DNA from: Malacoplasma muris
GTDB taxonomy: Bacteria > Bacillota_I > Bacilli_A > Mycoplasmatales > Mycoplasmoidaceae
DNA length: 64,000 bases
Reading direction: 5' to 3'
Assembly: GCF_046774425.1 (NCBI RefSeq)
Contig: NZ_CP177248.1
Span: 682,001 to 746,000 of the forward strand
Every line of letters begins with the position of its first letter. Within the stretch, counting starts at the first letter, position 1. Positions 35,243 to 46,555 of the stretch are shown here, piece after piece. The notes beneath the pieces are model-generated. The model had not been told where the DNA came from. It saw nothing but the letters and a program-made list of their open reading frames with translations, and made no database searches. The position numbers and the translations under genes are program-made.

Positions 35243-36646
35243 TTAAATAATTTCATCTTCTGCTTCATTTTCATTCTCTTGGTCATTTTCTTGTTCTTTT
35301 TCTTTAGAAGCATTTTTTCTTGCATATTCATAATCTTTGATTCTTTTAATAAAACCAAATGAAATAATTTCATCAAGAGAATTTCTTGCATTAATGTTAG
35401 CATCAGAAATTTGTTTAATTAAATCTTCTTCATCAAAACCTTCATCATTACCTTTTCAATTAAAAATATATTGTCAGTTTGAACTAAACATTTTTTCAAT
35501 AGAATTTTTATTATTCTTTTTACTTATTTTTAATGAATGGAATGAGTGAGTTCTATCTTGAATAACTTTCATTTTTTTAGCAATTGAAGGGTCAATATTT
35601 TTAAAAATGAAATCACTAAAAATAACTATATTGGCTTTGGCATATTGTCTATTACCCATAAAAGAACTTAAAACATCTAATAATTGTCCAAAATCACTAC
35701 CACCATAATATGATTTTTTCAATCAATCACGAGCTGCTTTAACTTTGTTTTTAGATTCAGATAAATCAAGAGGTTTTGATTGAGTTGAGAAAGGGATTAA
35801 CACTACATTAATACCATATTCAGAAAGAATATTTACAGTGGCTAAAACTAAAGCTTTTGAAACAACTTCTGTAATACCACGCATTGATCCACTTGTATCA
35901 ATACAAATAAATAATGGACCTTTATCATCTAAATCTTTTTTAGTAATAGTAATATCTTCTACAATCTCTCTTTCAATTCCTCATAATTGATAACTTAATA
36001 ATTTTTTTTCAATAAAATTCTTATAAAAAATAAATTCAAGTTCTGGATCATCTAGCTGAGCAATTTCAGTTGGCAGTAATGCATTCAAGTTATCACTTTG
36101 ATGCAATGCAAACACTTCTTGAGGAACATTTTCAGCAAACATTTCTTTTTCAATTTTAGAAATATAAATACTTTCTTCAACAAATCTACCTCAAGATTTC
36201 ACAGCATTTTTTATTGACTCAAGATCTTTTATAATTTCATAATAGTTTCATACAGCTTTATTTACAAGAGATTCACGTTCATCAATATGAGTTAAATCTC
36301 ATTCAAATTTCATGTTGTATGAACTTTTTTCAGGTATTTCTTCTAAAACTTCAATAGGAGAAGCAACAGCAATTCTTTCACCACTTGGCATAGTGAATAA
36401 AACTTCATCATCAGCATAATCTTCTTCAGTTAATCTTTTAGATTCAAAATACTTGATAATAGGAAAAAGTTCTAATGCATTTTCTTTTCTTGCTTTAACA
36501 GACGCAATTAAATTTTTCTTAAATTTTTCAAACTCAGCTTTTGTAGGGTTAACTTCTTTGCCATTAACAAATTGATACAATTTATTTACAGTTGTGTCAC
36601 TACCACTAAGTAGATTAACAATCAAATCTTTAATATTTAATTCCAT
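35243..36646 (-). CDS. VWA-domain protein (ViaA-like)
   Basis: A 467-aa protein whose von Willebrand A domain has an intact MIDAS motif, ICIDTSGSMRG, with Asp250, followed by ALVLATVNILSEY and VIFSDFIF. The N-terminal part (residues 1-240) is helical; the C-terminus is a highly charged Glu/Asn/Lys tail. It pairs with the MoxR-type AAA+ ATPase encoded 25 bp upstream, the arrangement known from RavA-ViaA and other MoxR-VWA chaperone-like pairs, which remodel or insert cofactors into partner complexes. The partner in this organism is unknown. Confidence 0.85.
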
Positions 36647-36671
36647 TTATATTACACTTATAAAATTAATA

Positions 36672-38396
36672 TTATTTACTGGCATCAATTGTAGGAAGAA
36701 TTTTTTGTTTGTCTTTTGTAGTAAATCCATAGTTAATAAGTTTCACATAAACAAACATATCTTTAATTTTATCTATGATGTCTTCAAGAGTAACTATTGA
36801 GTTTGAAATTGCATCTTTTAAGAAACCAAGATTTTTGTTTTCAACAAATAAGTTAGATGCAGTCATATTTTCAAAATTTCTGTTTTTTAAACTCTTTAAT
36901 GATTCAACATCAGAATTTATTTTATTAATTAAAGCAGTTGCTGTATTTTTAACATCTTTAATGAATTCAACAGTTGGTCTAACAAGTCTATAATGATCAA
37001 CTTCTTTTTCTTCAAAGTTTGTATAAATTTTAATTTTTTCACCATTTTCATCATTGTCTTTATAAATGAAGAAATTAGTACCATCATATTTAACTAATGC
37101 TTTATTTACAGATGATGAAGAAGTTTTAAATTCTTCAGCAGTACAATAACTTAACATTCAATCCATAACTTCAAAGTTTTCATTTTTTGGAATGTTATCA
37201 ATATCTTCTTTCTTAAAGAAATATTTATTTTTATCTGCATCCATAAAATAATAATAAACATCTTCTTTATTTCTATAAGCTTTAATAATTACATCAGTTT
37301 TTGCTTCATGAATTGCAATATTGTCAATTATAGTATCTCTAATTTTATTAAATGAATCTACAGCATATGAATATCTACCTTCAATACCATATTCAATAGA
37401 AGCTGCACAATCATTAATCATTTGTTTAATAGCAGGAATTTGAGTAGGATTGTTTCATAACACATTTTCTAAAATGAAACAATCTGTGATATCAACGTAC
37501 ATTCTACCATTAATAAATGCAGATGTTCTTAATAAACCACCAATTTTCTTTCATTTACGGTCAGATACATAAATCAAATCAAAGTCATTTGCTTCTGGGT
37601 TTCTTTCTAATTCAGCCTTATTAAAAGCAACAATTTTTTCTCTTAATAAAGAAGTGAAAGCTTGAACATTTTTAGGAATTTCTACATATTCAGCATTTTT
37701 TGCAACTTTCTTTAAAATTGATAAATCAAATCTTTCATCTTCTGTAATATTTTGTTTTTCCAATAAGTTGGCAGTATTTGTGAATAATTGTAAGAATTTT
37801 TCTTCATTTTGAATTGGTTTCATATCAACTCTAATAATGAAACGGTCTCACAAGGCTTCAAGACCTTTATTACGTTCTGGTAACTCATTTGATGCTGCAA
37901 TAATTAAAGCAAGATCACACTTTACTGGTTTTCCATCATTAACAAATAACTTTTCATTAATAATCATCAACAATGCATTTTGAATAGATGAACTTGCTTT
38001 TCAAATTTCATCTAAAAACCCAATGTTAACATCTGGTAAATAACCTTCAGTTTTTCTTAAATATTTTCCTTTTTTAAGTTCAGTAATATCAATAGGACCA
38101 AAAATTTCATCTGGTGTTGAATATCTGTTCATTAAAACTTCAAAAGATTTTGCATTTTTAAAAATACTTTCAACTTTTCTTGAAACCAATGATTTAGCAA
38201 TCCCTGGAGGACCTAACATGAAAATTGACTCCCCAGCCATTGCACAAAGAAATGATAATTTTAAAATTTCTTCTCTTTCAACTAAGTCAACAGCAATTTT
38301 ATTTACAACATTTGTAGCAGCAGTTCTAGTATATTCTGCTTCCCTTTTAATTTTTTCATATAATTCACTATTTACATTCATATTTTTTCTTTCCAT
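36672..38396 (-). CDS. MoxR/RavA-type AAA+ ATPase
   Basis: A 574-aa protein. Walker A GPPGIAKS (residues 62-69), Walker B IGFLDEIW (about 125-132), sensor 1 region IIAASNELPE and an Arg-finger segment LWDRFIIRV place it in the MoxR family. The long C-terminal half (residues 300-574) has no recognisable motif and could be the equivalent of the RavA LARA-containing extension. The SD GGAG precedes the ATG. Four UGA Trp codons interrupt the standard reading. Middle gene of a three-gene unit (38419-39240, this gene, 35243-36646). Confidence 0.88.
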
Positions 38397-38418
38397 AATA
38401 AATCTCCACTATTTGACT

Positions 38419-39240
38419 TTATTTCAATTGTAATAATATTCTCTCAATTTGTTCATCAACATATTTTTTTGTCACAGCATCATTATCTTTTCTTGGTGGT
38501 GCTAAATTTGTGATGTTTTTAAAATTCGCATCTATAAAAATTGAATTTTCTTTATTAGTACTAAATGTATGATATTTTTCAAAAACTTGAATTTCTTGCA
38601 TCATTGGTTCAAGTTCATTAAAATTCTCAAGCATAAAGATGTTTACAAGATCTGTAAGTTTTAACATTGTAGATCTAGTAGTATCAATAGTTTCTTCAGA
38701 AACATCAACACCATTATCTCTCATGTCCTTTAACTTAGCATATAATTTTTTTACTTTATCAAGTTCATCTTTATATGCCCTTTCAAGACTTGCAGGCGAT
38801 ATCATATCAGAATCAGAATTTCTCAATTTATCTTTGATATTTGCTTGTAAATCATCTCAAGAAATAGCAAAAATATTAGGATTAATAATTACTTGATTTT
38901 GAGCTTTTTGTTGTTCATCTCTAACAAATTCTTTATAATCATAGACATTCTTTGCAATAATCTTATAAAGGTAACCATATTTTTTGTGGTTTCCTTTTCT
39001 TAAAGCCATGATTATTGATTTTCTATATAAATCAATTTCAGCTTTAGTTGGGGAATCTAAAGTTTTATTCATGAACTTATAAATTACTTCAACTATTTCA
39101 TCAGACTTATCAATAATTCTAGTGTATAAAAGGAGGTTTTTTCTAAACTCTTCAGCATCATATTCATAATCTAAAGTTTCTCTTTGCTTGTCTTCTTCTT
39201 TAAGATTTTCTTTTTTTTCATTTATTTTTTGTTCTGCCAT
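38419..39240 (-). CDS. Hypothetical protein leading the MoxR-VWA operon
   Basis: A 273-aa charged, mostly helical protein with heptad-like stretches (residues 130-200), so coiled-coil interaction is likely. No known domain. The N-terminus has a DxPTKAExxxYRKS pattern (SPTKAEIDLYRKSIIMALRKGN). The VWA protein has a similar block near its own N-terminus (NPTKAEFEKFKKNLIASVKARK), which suggests a shared small domain in both outer genes of the cluster. SD AAAGG. Role inferred only from the operon: third component of the MoxR-VWA machine. Confidence 0.75.
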
Positions 39241-39403
39241 ACAAAACCTTTCACAAAAAATTTAATACAACTATATTAATTATATTATAAAAATTTATTA
39301 AAATAAATAACCAATTTAACATGTTTATAGATACTATTAAAAAATTTATACAATATTTATAAGAAATTCAAATGTTTTGATAAGAATAATATTAATTAAA
39401 TAA

Positions 39404-39437
39404 TAAAAAAATCTATAGTATATAACTATAGATTTAA
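39404..39437 (-). terminator. Terminator after the 610-aa anchored protein gene
   Basis: AAATCTATAG / CTATAGATTT arms around a seven-base loop with a T7 tail on the minus strand, about eight bases after the stop codon at 39445. Confidence 0.75.
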
Positions 39438-39444
39438 AATTAAT

Positions 39445-41277
39445 TTATATAGAAATTGAACTTGACATTAATATATCATTATCTTCAATGTATGTTAATT
39501 TCAGTTTTACAAATTTTGCATCAGGGTGCTTTTCTAAATTCAAAATTTTACTTGCATTGTTTTCAACTATGTTAAATTTTTTATTATCTAATGATTTATA
39601 TCAAATATAACTTAATGAATCATCTTTTAAATTTCTATTTCCGATCTCTGCAACAATATGTGTTCCAGCATTCTCTAAAGAAAGATATGGTTTAAAAGCT
39701 TCTGTAACATCAAAAAATGTTTTTTCAGTAATTTTATCTCCACATACAGCAAATACTCAATATGTTTTAGATTTTGCATCTCTAGGCAAAGTAATAGAAT
39801 CACCTGTTTTATCTTTTAATATTACTGATTCACTTCCTCACACATAATGAATATCTTTATCAGTTGTTATGTTTAATTTTGCTCTTACACTTATTGCATC
39901 TACAAAAGAATTGTAAAATTCTACTTCTGTTTTCTCGTTAATTACTTCATTTTGAATGTGAAATGATGGCAACTCAAAATTGTTAAAGACATTTGATGAA
40001 TTTAAAACCAATTTATAATAAAGATTATCTTTTTCATTAATTAATAATTCATATGAAGAATTATCAAGTTCTGAATAATTTAAATCATCAGATGATACAT
40101 ATCATTTATAATCAACATCATATTTATTAATAAATTCTGGTAAATCAACAAAAAGAACATTATTTTTCTTTTTAATTTTTAAATCATTTATTCCATCAAA
40201 AGAAATAACATTAGAATATGAAATATCAAAATCATTTCCATTCTTTAATCTATAAACAAATCTATATTCAACAGTATTATTCAAATCATATTTTTCTAAA
40301 AGATCTTTCTGACTTGTACTTAGTTGTTTTCAATCTCCATAATTTTTTCTAAATTCTCAATAACAAATTTCATAATCATTTTCTTTTTGACTACTATTTG
40401 AAATAAAAGATGCTTTTAAACTTATTGTATGAAAATCAACAAATTCATAATTCAATTTATATTGACTTAACATTCCAGGTTTTATATTAATAATGTTACT
40501 AGTTATTTTACCAACTTCAAAATTTGCAAATTGATATTCTCCACTTTTATATAAACCAATTGGAGCTAAAATATTTTCTATTGCTGTGACCTTAATGTAC
40601 TTACCACAAAATTCTTTATTAAAAACTTTTTCACTATCAAAAAGTGATGTTTCTATTTGATTGAATACTGTTCCAGGAATATTATATTTTCTTTCTCAAA
40701 TCAATTTTAAAGAATCATAATACTTGTAATTTGAGTCACTAAAATCAACATCAATAATTTCTATTGCATTAGTAATATATTTTAAATTAGGAGTTAATAC
40801 AATTTTATTATTTTTAAAAATTGGTCTTACAACAAAATCATTCGCAACAATTGTAACTTTATCAGTATTTGGCAATTGAATATCATATGAAAATGAAACA
40901 ATCTTTTCAACATCAGTTCTTTCTACTGTATACACATACGAACTAGTTTCAGATTCTCATTTTGGTTTATTCACATATGTTTTATTATTATAAATTTCAT
41001 AAAAATTTCTGTTAGAAACAACAAGACCATTTGTTCCAGCAATTGCTAATCTAAATTTATAGTAAGTGTCAGTAATTTCTTTTGTAATTAGTGCAGCAGA
41101 CAAATTATAAATATTATCTCCAGATTTTAAAATATTTTGAGAGATAGTATTTAACTGAATATTATTTAAATCTTTATTATTTTTGAGATGATCTATAACT
41201 ACACCTAATCCAACACCAGAAACTGCTATTGTAGCACCAGTTATAGATAATATCTTTTTAACTTTATTACCTATCAT
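39445..41277 (-). CDS. Membrane-anchored protein with repeated beta-sandwich-like units
   Basis: A 610-aa protein of unknown function. An N-terminal hydrophobic segment (about residues 7-27, Ala/Gly/Val-rich, no lipobox Cys) anchors or exports it. The rest is beta-rich with a recurring pattern Y-x-W-Y-x-S-x-D: ICYWEFRKNYGDW, YKWYVSSDDLNYSEL, YVWGSESVILKD and YIWYKSLDNKKF, spaced about 90-110 residues, each followed by a YKLVL-like strand. This looks like tandem Ig- or FN3-like modules. I start at ATG 41277, which follows AGGAACCAAAATT; an ATG 12 codons upstream has no SD. Surface adhesin is a guess. Confidence 0.7.
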
Positions 41278-41436
41278 AATTTTGGTTCCTACTCTTAATA
41301 ATAATCTCAACATATTGTGATTGAGTTTGAATTTACACTATAAATTTTATTACAGCTTCACATATACACATTTATATGGGTAAATAACTTTATAATAAAT
41401 AAACTTATATATATAAGTTATTCTCATAATTTACAT

Positions 41437-41465
41437 TAAAAAAGAGATTTTTCAATCTCTTAAAA
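41437..41465 (-). terminator. Terminator after the SemiSWEET gene
   Basis: AAGAGATT / AATCTCTT hairpin followed by T on the minus strand, about 18 bp after the stop codon. Confidence 0.7.
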
Positions 41466-41480
41466 ATATTGTTTAAATTT

Positions 41481-41849
41481 TTACTTGTTTGTCTTTTGAC
41501 TACAATATTCTGCTTCTGTCATATTTAATTTTTTAGCTTTAATTTTAATAACCAATTTAAAAATTAAAACAATAGTTGCAATTGAACATGAAAAGAAGTT
41601 TGCAATAGAAACAGCTAATTGAAAGGCTGCGCCATTTATTCCTTTTTCTTGTAACATTCCAGCAAAACTATAAAATCCTGAAACCATAAAACATAATGAA
41701 CTTACTGCTAAAAGTCCAAATAATCAAGCATTAACATGTGTAGTATCTTTTGTTTTAATTAGATTTATAAGTTGTGGCATACTGAAAATAGCAATACCAA
41801 CAGCTCCTAAATATCCAATAATTTGCATGAAGATATCTAAAGCACTCAT
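41481..41849 (-). CDS. SemiSWEET / PQ-loop family transporter
   Basis: A 122-aa protein with three hydrophobic segments. The PQ-loop motif is clear: IIGYLGAVGIAIFSMPQLINLIKTKDT near residues 10-36, followed by NAWLFGLLAVSS. Bacterial SemiSWEETs are three-helix proteins that dimerise to carry sugars. The C-terminal tail (KAKKLNMTEAEYCSQKTNK) extends past the usual end. One UGA Trp splits the frame. GGAGG lies 12 bases and AGGAA directly before the ATG. Substrate unknown. Confidence 0.83.
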
Positions 41850-41887
41850 TTCCTGCACCAACCTCCATATATCTTTTCAATATATTA

Positions 41888-42490
41888 CTATATTTTTGTT
41901 TTATTTTTTATAGAAAATTTCAAAGATTCTCAATCAATATAATCAATTGAAGAATTTAATGGTATTCCTGTAGCTAATCTATAAAATTCAATATTTAAAT
42001 TTTGTTCCACTAAATATTTTCTAATATAACTTGCTGTAAGTTCACCATTTGGAGTTAAATTAGTTGCTAATAAAATTTCATTTATATTGAATTTATTAAT
42101 TGTATTCATTAGTTTTTCAAAATTAATGTTATTTAAAGATTCTTTATTTTTGTAATCTAGCTCATTTTCTAAAACATAATAAATTCCATAAAATGACTCA
42201 GATGATTCAATTTTATATAAATCATCAACTGTTGTTACAATACACATATGTCTATTTCTACGATCTATATTTCTACAAATATCACAAGAATATGAATTAG
42301 AAACTAAGTTATTACAAAACATGCACTGCTTAATATTTGTTTTTGCATCTATAATTCTTGATATGAAATCATTATAATATTTTTCATCAGATTTCAATAA
42401 ATAGTAAGCTATCTTATTTGCAGACTTTAAAGAAATACTTGGCAATGATTTTAATGCATCAACAAGATATTCAAATTCTTTTGGTTTCAT
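41888..42490 (-). CDS. recR: Recombination protein RecR
   Basis: Works with RecO (22032-22730) in loading RecA at gaps. An N-terminal helix-hairpin-helix (LKSLPSISLKSANKIAYYLL), a C4 zinc finger (CMFCNNLVSNSYSCDIC near residue 56) and a Toprim domain (IVTTVDDLYKIE, ATNLTPNGELTA) are in the family order. 200 aa, normal length. Third gene of dnaX-ybaB-recR, six bases after ybaB. The tail WESLKFSIKNKTKI follows a UGA Trp. Confidence 0.95.
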
Positions 42491-42496
42491 ATTAAA

Positions 42497-42790
42497 TTAA
42501 AATGGCATTTTTGGCATTGCAATTTGTGTAACTTTATTTTTTTCAGCACTTGTTTTACTAACCGCTTCATTTACTGCTTCAGCAACCATTTCTTCCAAAA
42601 TATTTTTATCTTCAGGATCAACTAATTGATTATCTATAGAAATACTAATTATTTCTAAATTACCCTTAATTTTTATTGAAATATAATTTTTATAATTATA
42701 TTCAAATTCTTTAGAATCAAATTCAGCGATTTTTTTATCAAGACTTGCTTGCATTTTTTTAGCTTCAGCTAAAATTTTTTGCATATTCAT
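42497..42790 (-). CDS. ybaB: YbaB/EbfC nucleoid-associated protein
   Basis: A 97-aa DNA-binding protein. Family features: MNMQKILAEAKKMQASLDKK helix, a central beta sheet (VKGxxxI-like IKIKGNLEIISISID), and LEEMVAEAVNEAVSK, ending in a MPKMPF tail like the MPGLPF-type tail of relatives. It lies between dnaX and recR in the order conserved across bacteria. Confidence 0.93.
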   Translation of the reverse strand: MNMQKILAEAKKMQASLDKKIAEFDSKEFEYNYKNYISIKIKGNLEIISISIDNQLVDPEDKNILEEMVAEAVNEAVSKTSAEKNKVTQIAMPKMPF

Positions 42791-42796
42791 AAATTA

Positions 42797-45106
42797 TTAT
42801 TCCTCCTCAATTAAATCACCTAGCATGTTAACAGCTAAATCTTTTATTGTTTCTTTCTTATTTATTTTATCTAATAAATCATCAATATTAACATCATCTA
42901 ATCTATTATTTTCTTTTAAATATTCTTTGTACTTATTTGCAAAATCTTGGGCTTCATTTTTTGTCAGTGCTAAAAACAAATATACACCTTTAAATTTCTC
43001 TTTTAAATACCTCAAAAAATTTACATTGTTTGAATTTGAATTTAAATTTTTACAAGCAATTTGCTCATCAAATAAAATAATTACCCCATTATTTGATGCA
43101 AGCAAGATTTTACTAGCATTTACAAAATAACCTTCTTCTAATGTTTTAGCCATCTTATCTTTGATTGTTAAAAATATTGTATTAATTTTTTCTTTAACAT
43201 CATTATTTTTGTTATCTGCTATTTTACAAAAAATATTAAACTTTTGATCATTGCCATATTCAATAATATTTACAACATTATTTATAGTACCTTTTTCTAA
43301 TTCATTTGGCTTGCTAACTTTTGTAATAGATGTATTTCTAGTAATAGTTTTTAAATTATTTTTAAAATCATCAATTATTTTTTGTCTTTCACCAAATTTA
43401 TCTTCTTTAACTAGTTTAGTTTGTTCATCTTTTATTTTGTTTTCTTCAACATTCGTTACCTGTTCAATTTCCTCTTTAACATTTAAATCACTAGATTGTT
43501 GATCCAAATCATCAAACTGCATATTAAATAAATTAACTTCTTTAAATTCATCTACTTTCTTTTTTTTAGAAGAATTTTTCTCTAAAGTTTTATTAATAAC
43601 ATCATTTACATTTGAAGGTTCAAAAAAAGGAGTTGTAGAAATTGATTTTTTAATAATATTAGATACATCTAAAACAGCAGGTGTTGAAATATGATCAACA
43701 TTTTTTTCAACGCATTTTTCTTTTTCTACAATAGATTCAGAAATATTACTTAATTTTTCAAGAGAATTATTTTCTGTCTTATTATTTGATAATTTTATGT
43801 AATTAATATTATTAATTTCATTAGAATTTCCATAAATTTTTTTAGTAACCACATTATCAAATAAAACCTGTGAAAACTCACCTTCACTAACTTTTTTAAT
43901 TGGTTGACTATCTAAACTAACCTTAATTTCAGGAGTAATATTATTTGAACTAATTTTTAAATCTTCATCATTAATTTGTGTTTGTTTGTTGTAATCTATT
44001 GATGAAGTGTTTATTGATAAATCAAAATCAAATACTTTTGTTGCAGTTAAACATGTTAATTCAAAATAAAATTTTGGATTAGAATTAGTTTTTATTTTAA
44101 ACAAACCATCTTGCCAAACTTCTATTAACTTAACAAGTTGCTTTGAATCAATAACAATTAAACCTAAATTTAATTTTGACAAAACTTTTAATAAAGTATC
44201 ATTATTTGTTTTTTCATAAATTAGTTTATCAAATAATATTTCTATAATTTCAATTGCTAATTGATAAAAATCAATTCCTTTAAATTCAAATTCTTTAATA
44301 CTTTCAATTATTTTTTCAAACTTACATCCAACAATATTATTGATAAACTCAATCTTTTTATCTAAATCCAATAATCCAAAAACTTGATTAATAGCTTCAA
44401 CTGTAATGTCAGAATTTGTATATGTATCAATTTGACCCAAAAGAGTTAAACAATCACGAGCAGATCCATCTGCTATATAAGAAATTTTTTTTATTGCATC
44501 ATTTTTTATTTTAATGTTTTCAATTTCGCAAATTCTTTTTATCATATTTTCAAGTTCAAATAATGACAAATTATATAAAGAAAACTTTTGACATCTAGAA
44601 ATAATAGTTAATGGTATTTTATGTGGTTCAGTAGTTGCAAATACAAATAGTAAATGTTTTGGAGGATCTTCTATTGTTTTTAACAATGCATTTCATGCTC
44701 CATTTGTAAGCATATGTGCTTCATCAATTATATAAACTTTATACTTTAATGAAATAGGCAAATAATTAATATTATCAATAAGATTTCTAACATCAGCTAC
44801 ACCATTATTACTAGCTGCATCTATTTCAACAACATCTAAAGAAATAGCATTATTAATAGATAAACAATTATTACATTTATTGCAGCAATCACCATCTATA
44901 GAATTTAAGCAATTAAGAGCTTTTGCAAAAATTTTAGCAATTGATGTTTTTCCAACGCCACGTGATCCAGATAAAATGTATGCATGAGACAATTTGTTAT
45001 TAATAATAGAATTTTTTAAAGTTCTCACTACAAATTCTTGACCCTGTATTTCATTAAATGACTGTGGACGATATTTTCTATACAAATTAATATTATTTAC
45101 TGACAT
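42797..45106 (-). CDS. dnaX: DNA polymerase III subunit gamma/tau
   Basis: Clamp-loader ATPase. The first 370 residues hold the AAA+ module: YRKYRPQSFNEIQGQE, Walker A GSRGVGKTS, a four-Cys zinc module (CCNKCNNC), DEAHML, and the SRC sensor (IISRCQKFSL). The remaining 400 residues are low-complexity and charged, as in tau subunits; the extreme C-terminus (residues 640-769) has a compact domain. 769 aa. AGGAAAAAT before ATG. First gene of dnaX-ybaB-recR. Confidence 0.96.
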
Positions 45107-45184
45107 ATTTTTCCTAGTGATAACTATAATTATAAAATAAGTAGATTACATTTATTAACTAACTTATTCTGTTAAATAACTAAT

Positions 45185-46102
45185 TTATTTTTTTATTTTA
45201 TTATAAATATTTCTAATTTTTCTTACATAATGATTTAACCCTGTTCTTGTAACAACTAAATTAAATTCATTTTTGTAATGATAAACTAAATTATTTAAAG
45301 TTGCTTGTTGATATTTAAGTCTTAAAGTACAAAATATTTTTTCCTTTTCACTTAATGAATTATATATTTCCTTATGCGCAATTAATTCATTAATTCATTT
45401 AACTTGATCAATAGATGCATCAACAGTTTTTTTAAGATTTGAAATGTCTAAATTATTAAGTCTTTGCATTTGATTTGTATAATCTCTATAAATTCTTTTA
45501 TCCTCATAAATATACATTGATTCTGATGCATTCATGTATTTTAATAAATCTGAAATATATTCAGATTTCTTAACATACAAAACATAAATATTTTTTCTTT
45601 TCATGATTTTAGCATCAACACCTAATTCACTTATTATTTTTTTAACATATTCAATTAAATCAAAATTATGACTTCTAATTTCAAAGTGATAATTACTACT
45701 TGAAGGGTTATTCACACTACCACCGCTTAAAAAAGCTCCAATTAAAAATGCTTGTTTATCTTCTATAGTTTGTAACAAAAAAGTTGGATCTTTAAAAATA
45801 AATAATTCATTTTCTATCTTATTAAAGTCACCTTCAAATTCTAATTTATATGTAGTTAAATTATTTAATTTTGAATCTTTTGAAAAATAAAGTGTTTTAT
45901 TTATTCTGTATAAAGAACTTAATGATTTTGTAATAAATCTAATAATACAATTATTTCTTACTTTTGTTTCATATAATAATTTATTATTAGAAATATTTAT
46001 TGTAATATTATTTTTTAGAAATGCTGATAGTATACATTTTAATTGATTATTAGAATAACAATTTCTTGTTATTTCTTCTTTTACATTTTGAGAAAAAGTC
46101 AT
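45185..46102 (-). CDS. whiA: WhiA-family DNA-binding protein
   Basis: A 305-aa protein with a degenerate LAGLIDADG homing-endonuclease-like fold in its first two thirds (FLIGAFLSGGSVNNPSSS near residue 125) and a C-terminal helix-turn-helix (LRLKYQQATLNNLVYHY, TRTGLNHYVRKIRNI). In mollicutes WhiA relatives can repress ribosomal protein operons. I start at ATG 46102 (MTFSQNVKEEI), the normal WhiA beginning, rather than an upstream TTG lying inside the ptsH terminator. Confidence 0.9.
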
Positions 46103-46111
46103 AAAAATACC

Positions 46112-46140
46112 TATAAAAAAAACCAAATTTAATTTGGTTT
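46112..46140 (-). terminator. Terminator after ptsH
   Basis: AAAACCAAATT / AATTTGGTTTT inverted repeat starting at the ptsH stop codon, with a run of T on the minus strand, ten bases before the whiA ATG. Confidence 0.75.
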
Positions 46141-46418
46141 TATATTAACTCAATCAACTTATTATCAAGCATAACTTGTTTAACTTCTTCTAGTGCTTTA
46201 TCCTCATCAGAACCTGTAATTATTACTTCAAGTTTATTGTCTTTTTTTGCACCAAGAGACATTAAATTAATTACTGATTTACCATTAGCAATTTTATCAT
46301 TTTCTAATAATTTTATAGATATAGTTGATTCAAATTTACCTGATACTTTAACAATTGCAGCAGCTGGTCTTGCATGAATTCCAATTGCATCAATAATTTT
46401 AGCTTTAAAACTTTTCAT
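46140..46418 (-). CDS. ptsH: Phosphocarrier protein HPr
   Basis: Transfers phosphate from enzyme I to the sugar-specific PTS permeases. Catalytic His15 lies in AIGIHARPAA, and the regulatory serine in NGKSVINLMSL (Ser48) is present, so HPr kinase control is possible. 92 aa. It is encoded alone between the ATP synthase region and whiA, with its own terminator. Confidence 0.95.
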   Translation of the reverse strand: MKSFKAKIIDAIGIHARPAAAIVKVSGKFESTISIKLLENDKIANGKSVINLMSLGAKKDNKLEVIITGSDEDKALEEVKQVMLDNKLIELI

Positions 46419-46555
46419 ATCAATTCCTCTATATAAAATACAATCTATTAATATAATTTATATCAATACACATAAAAAATATCACTTTTTATTTTATATC
46501 ATTAAAAATTTAATGCATAAAATATTTTTACAATTTTTATAATTTATGTACTGTT

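Noticed and set aside
35215..35403. Lysine-rich frame at the end of the VWA gene
   Set aside because: Out-of-frame shadow of the charged Glu/Lys tail of the VWA protein.
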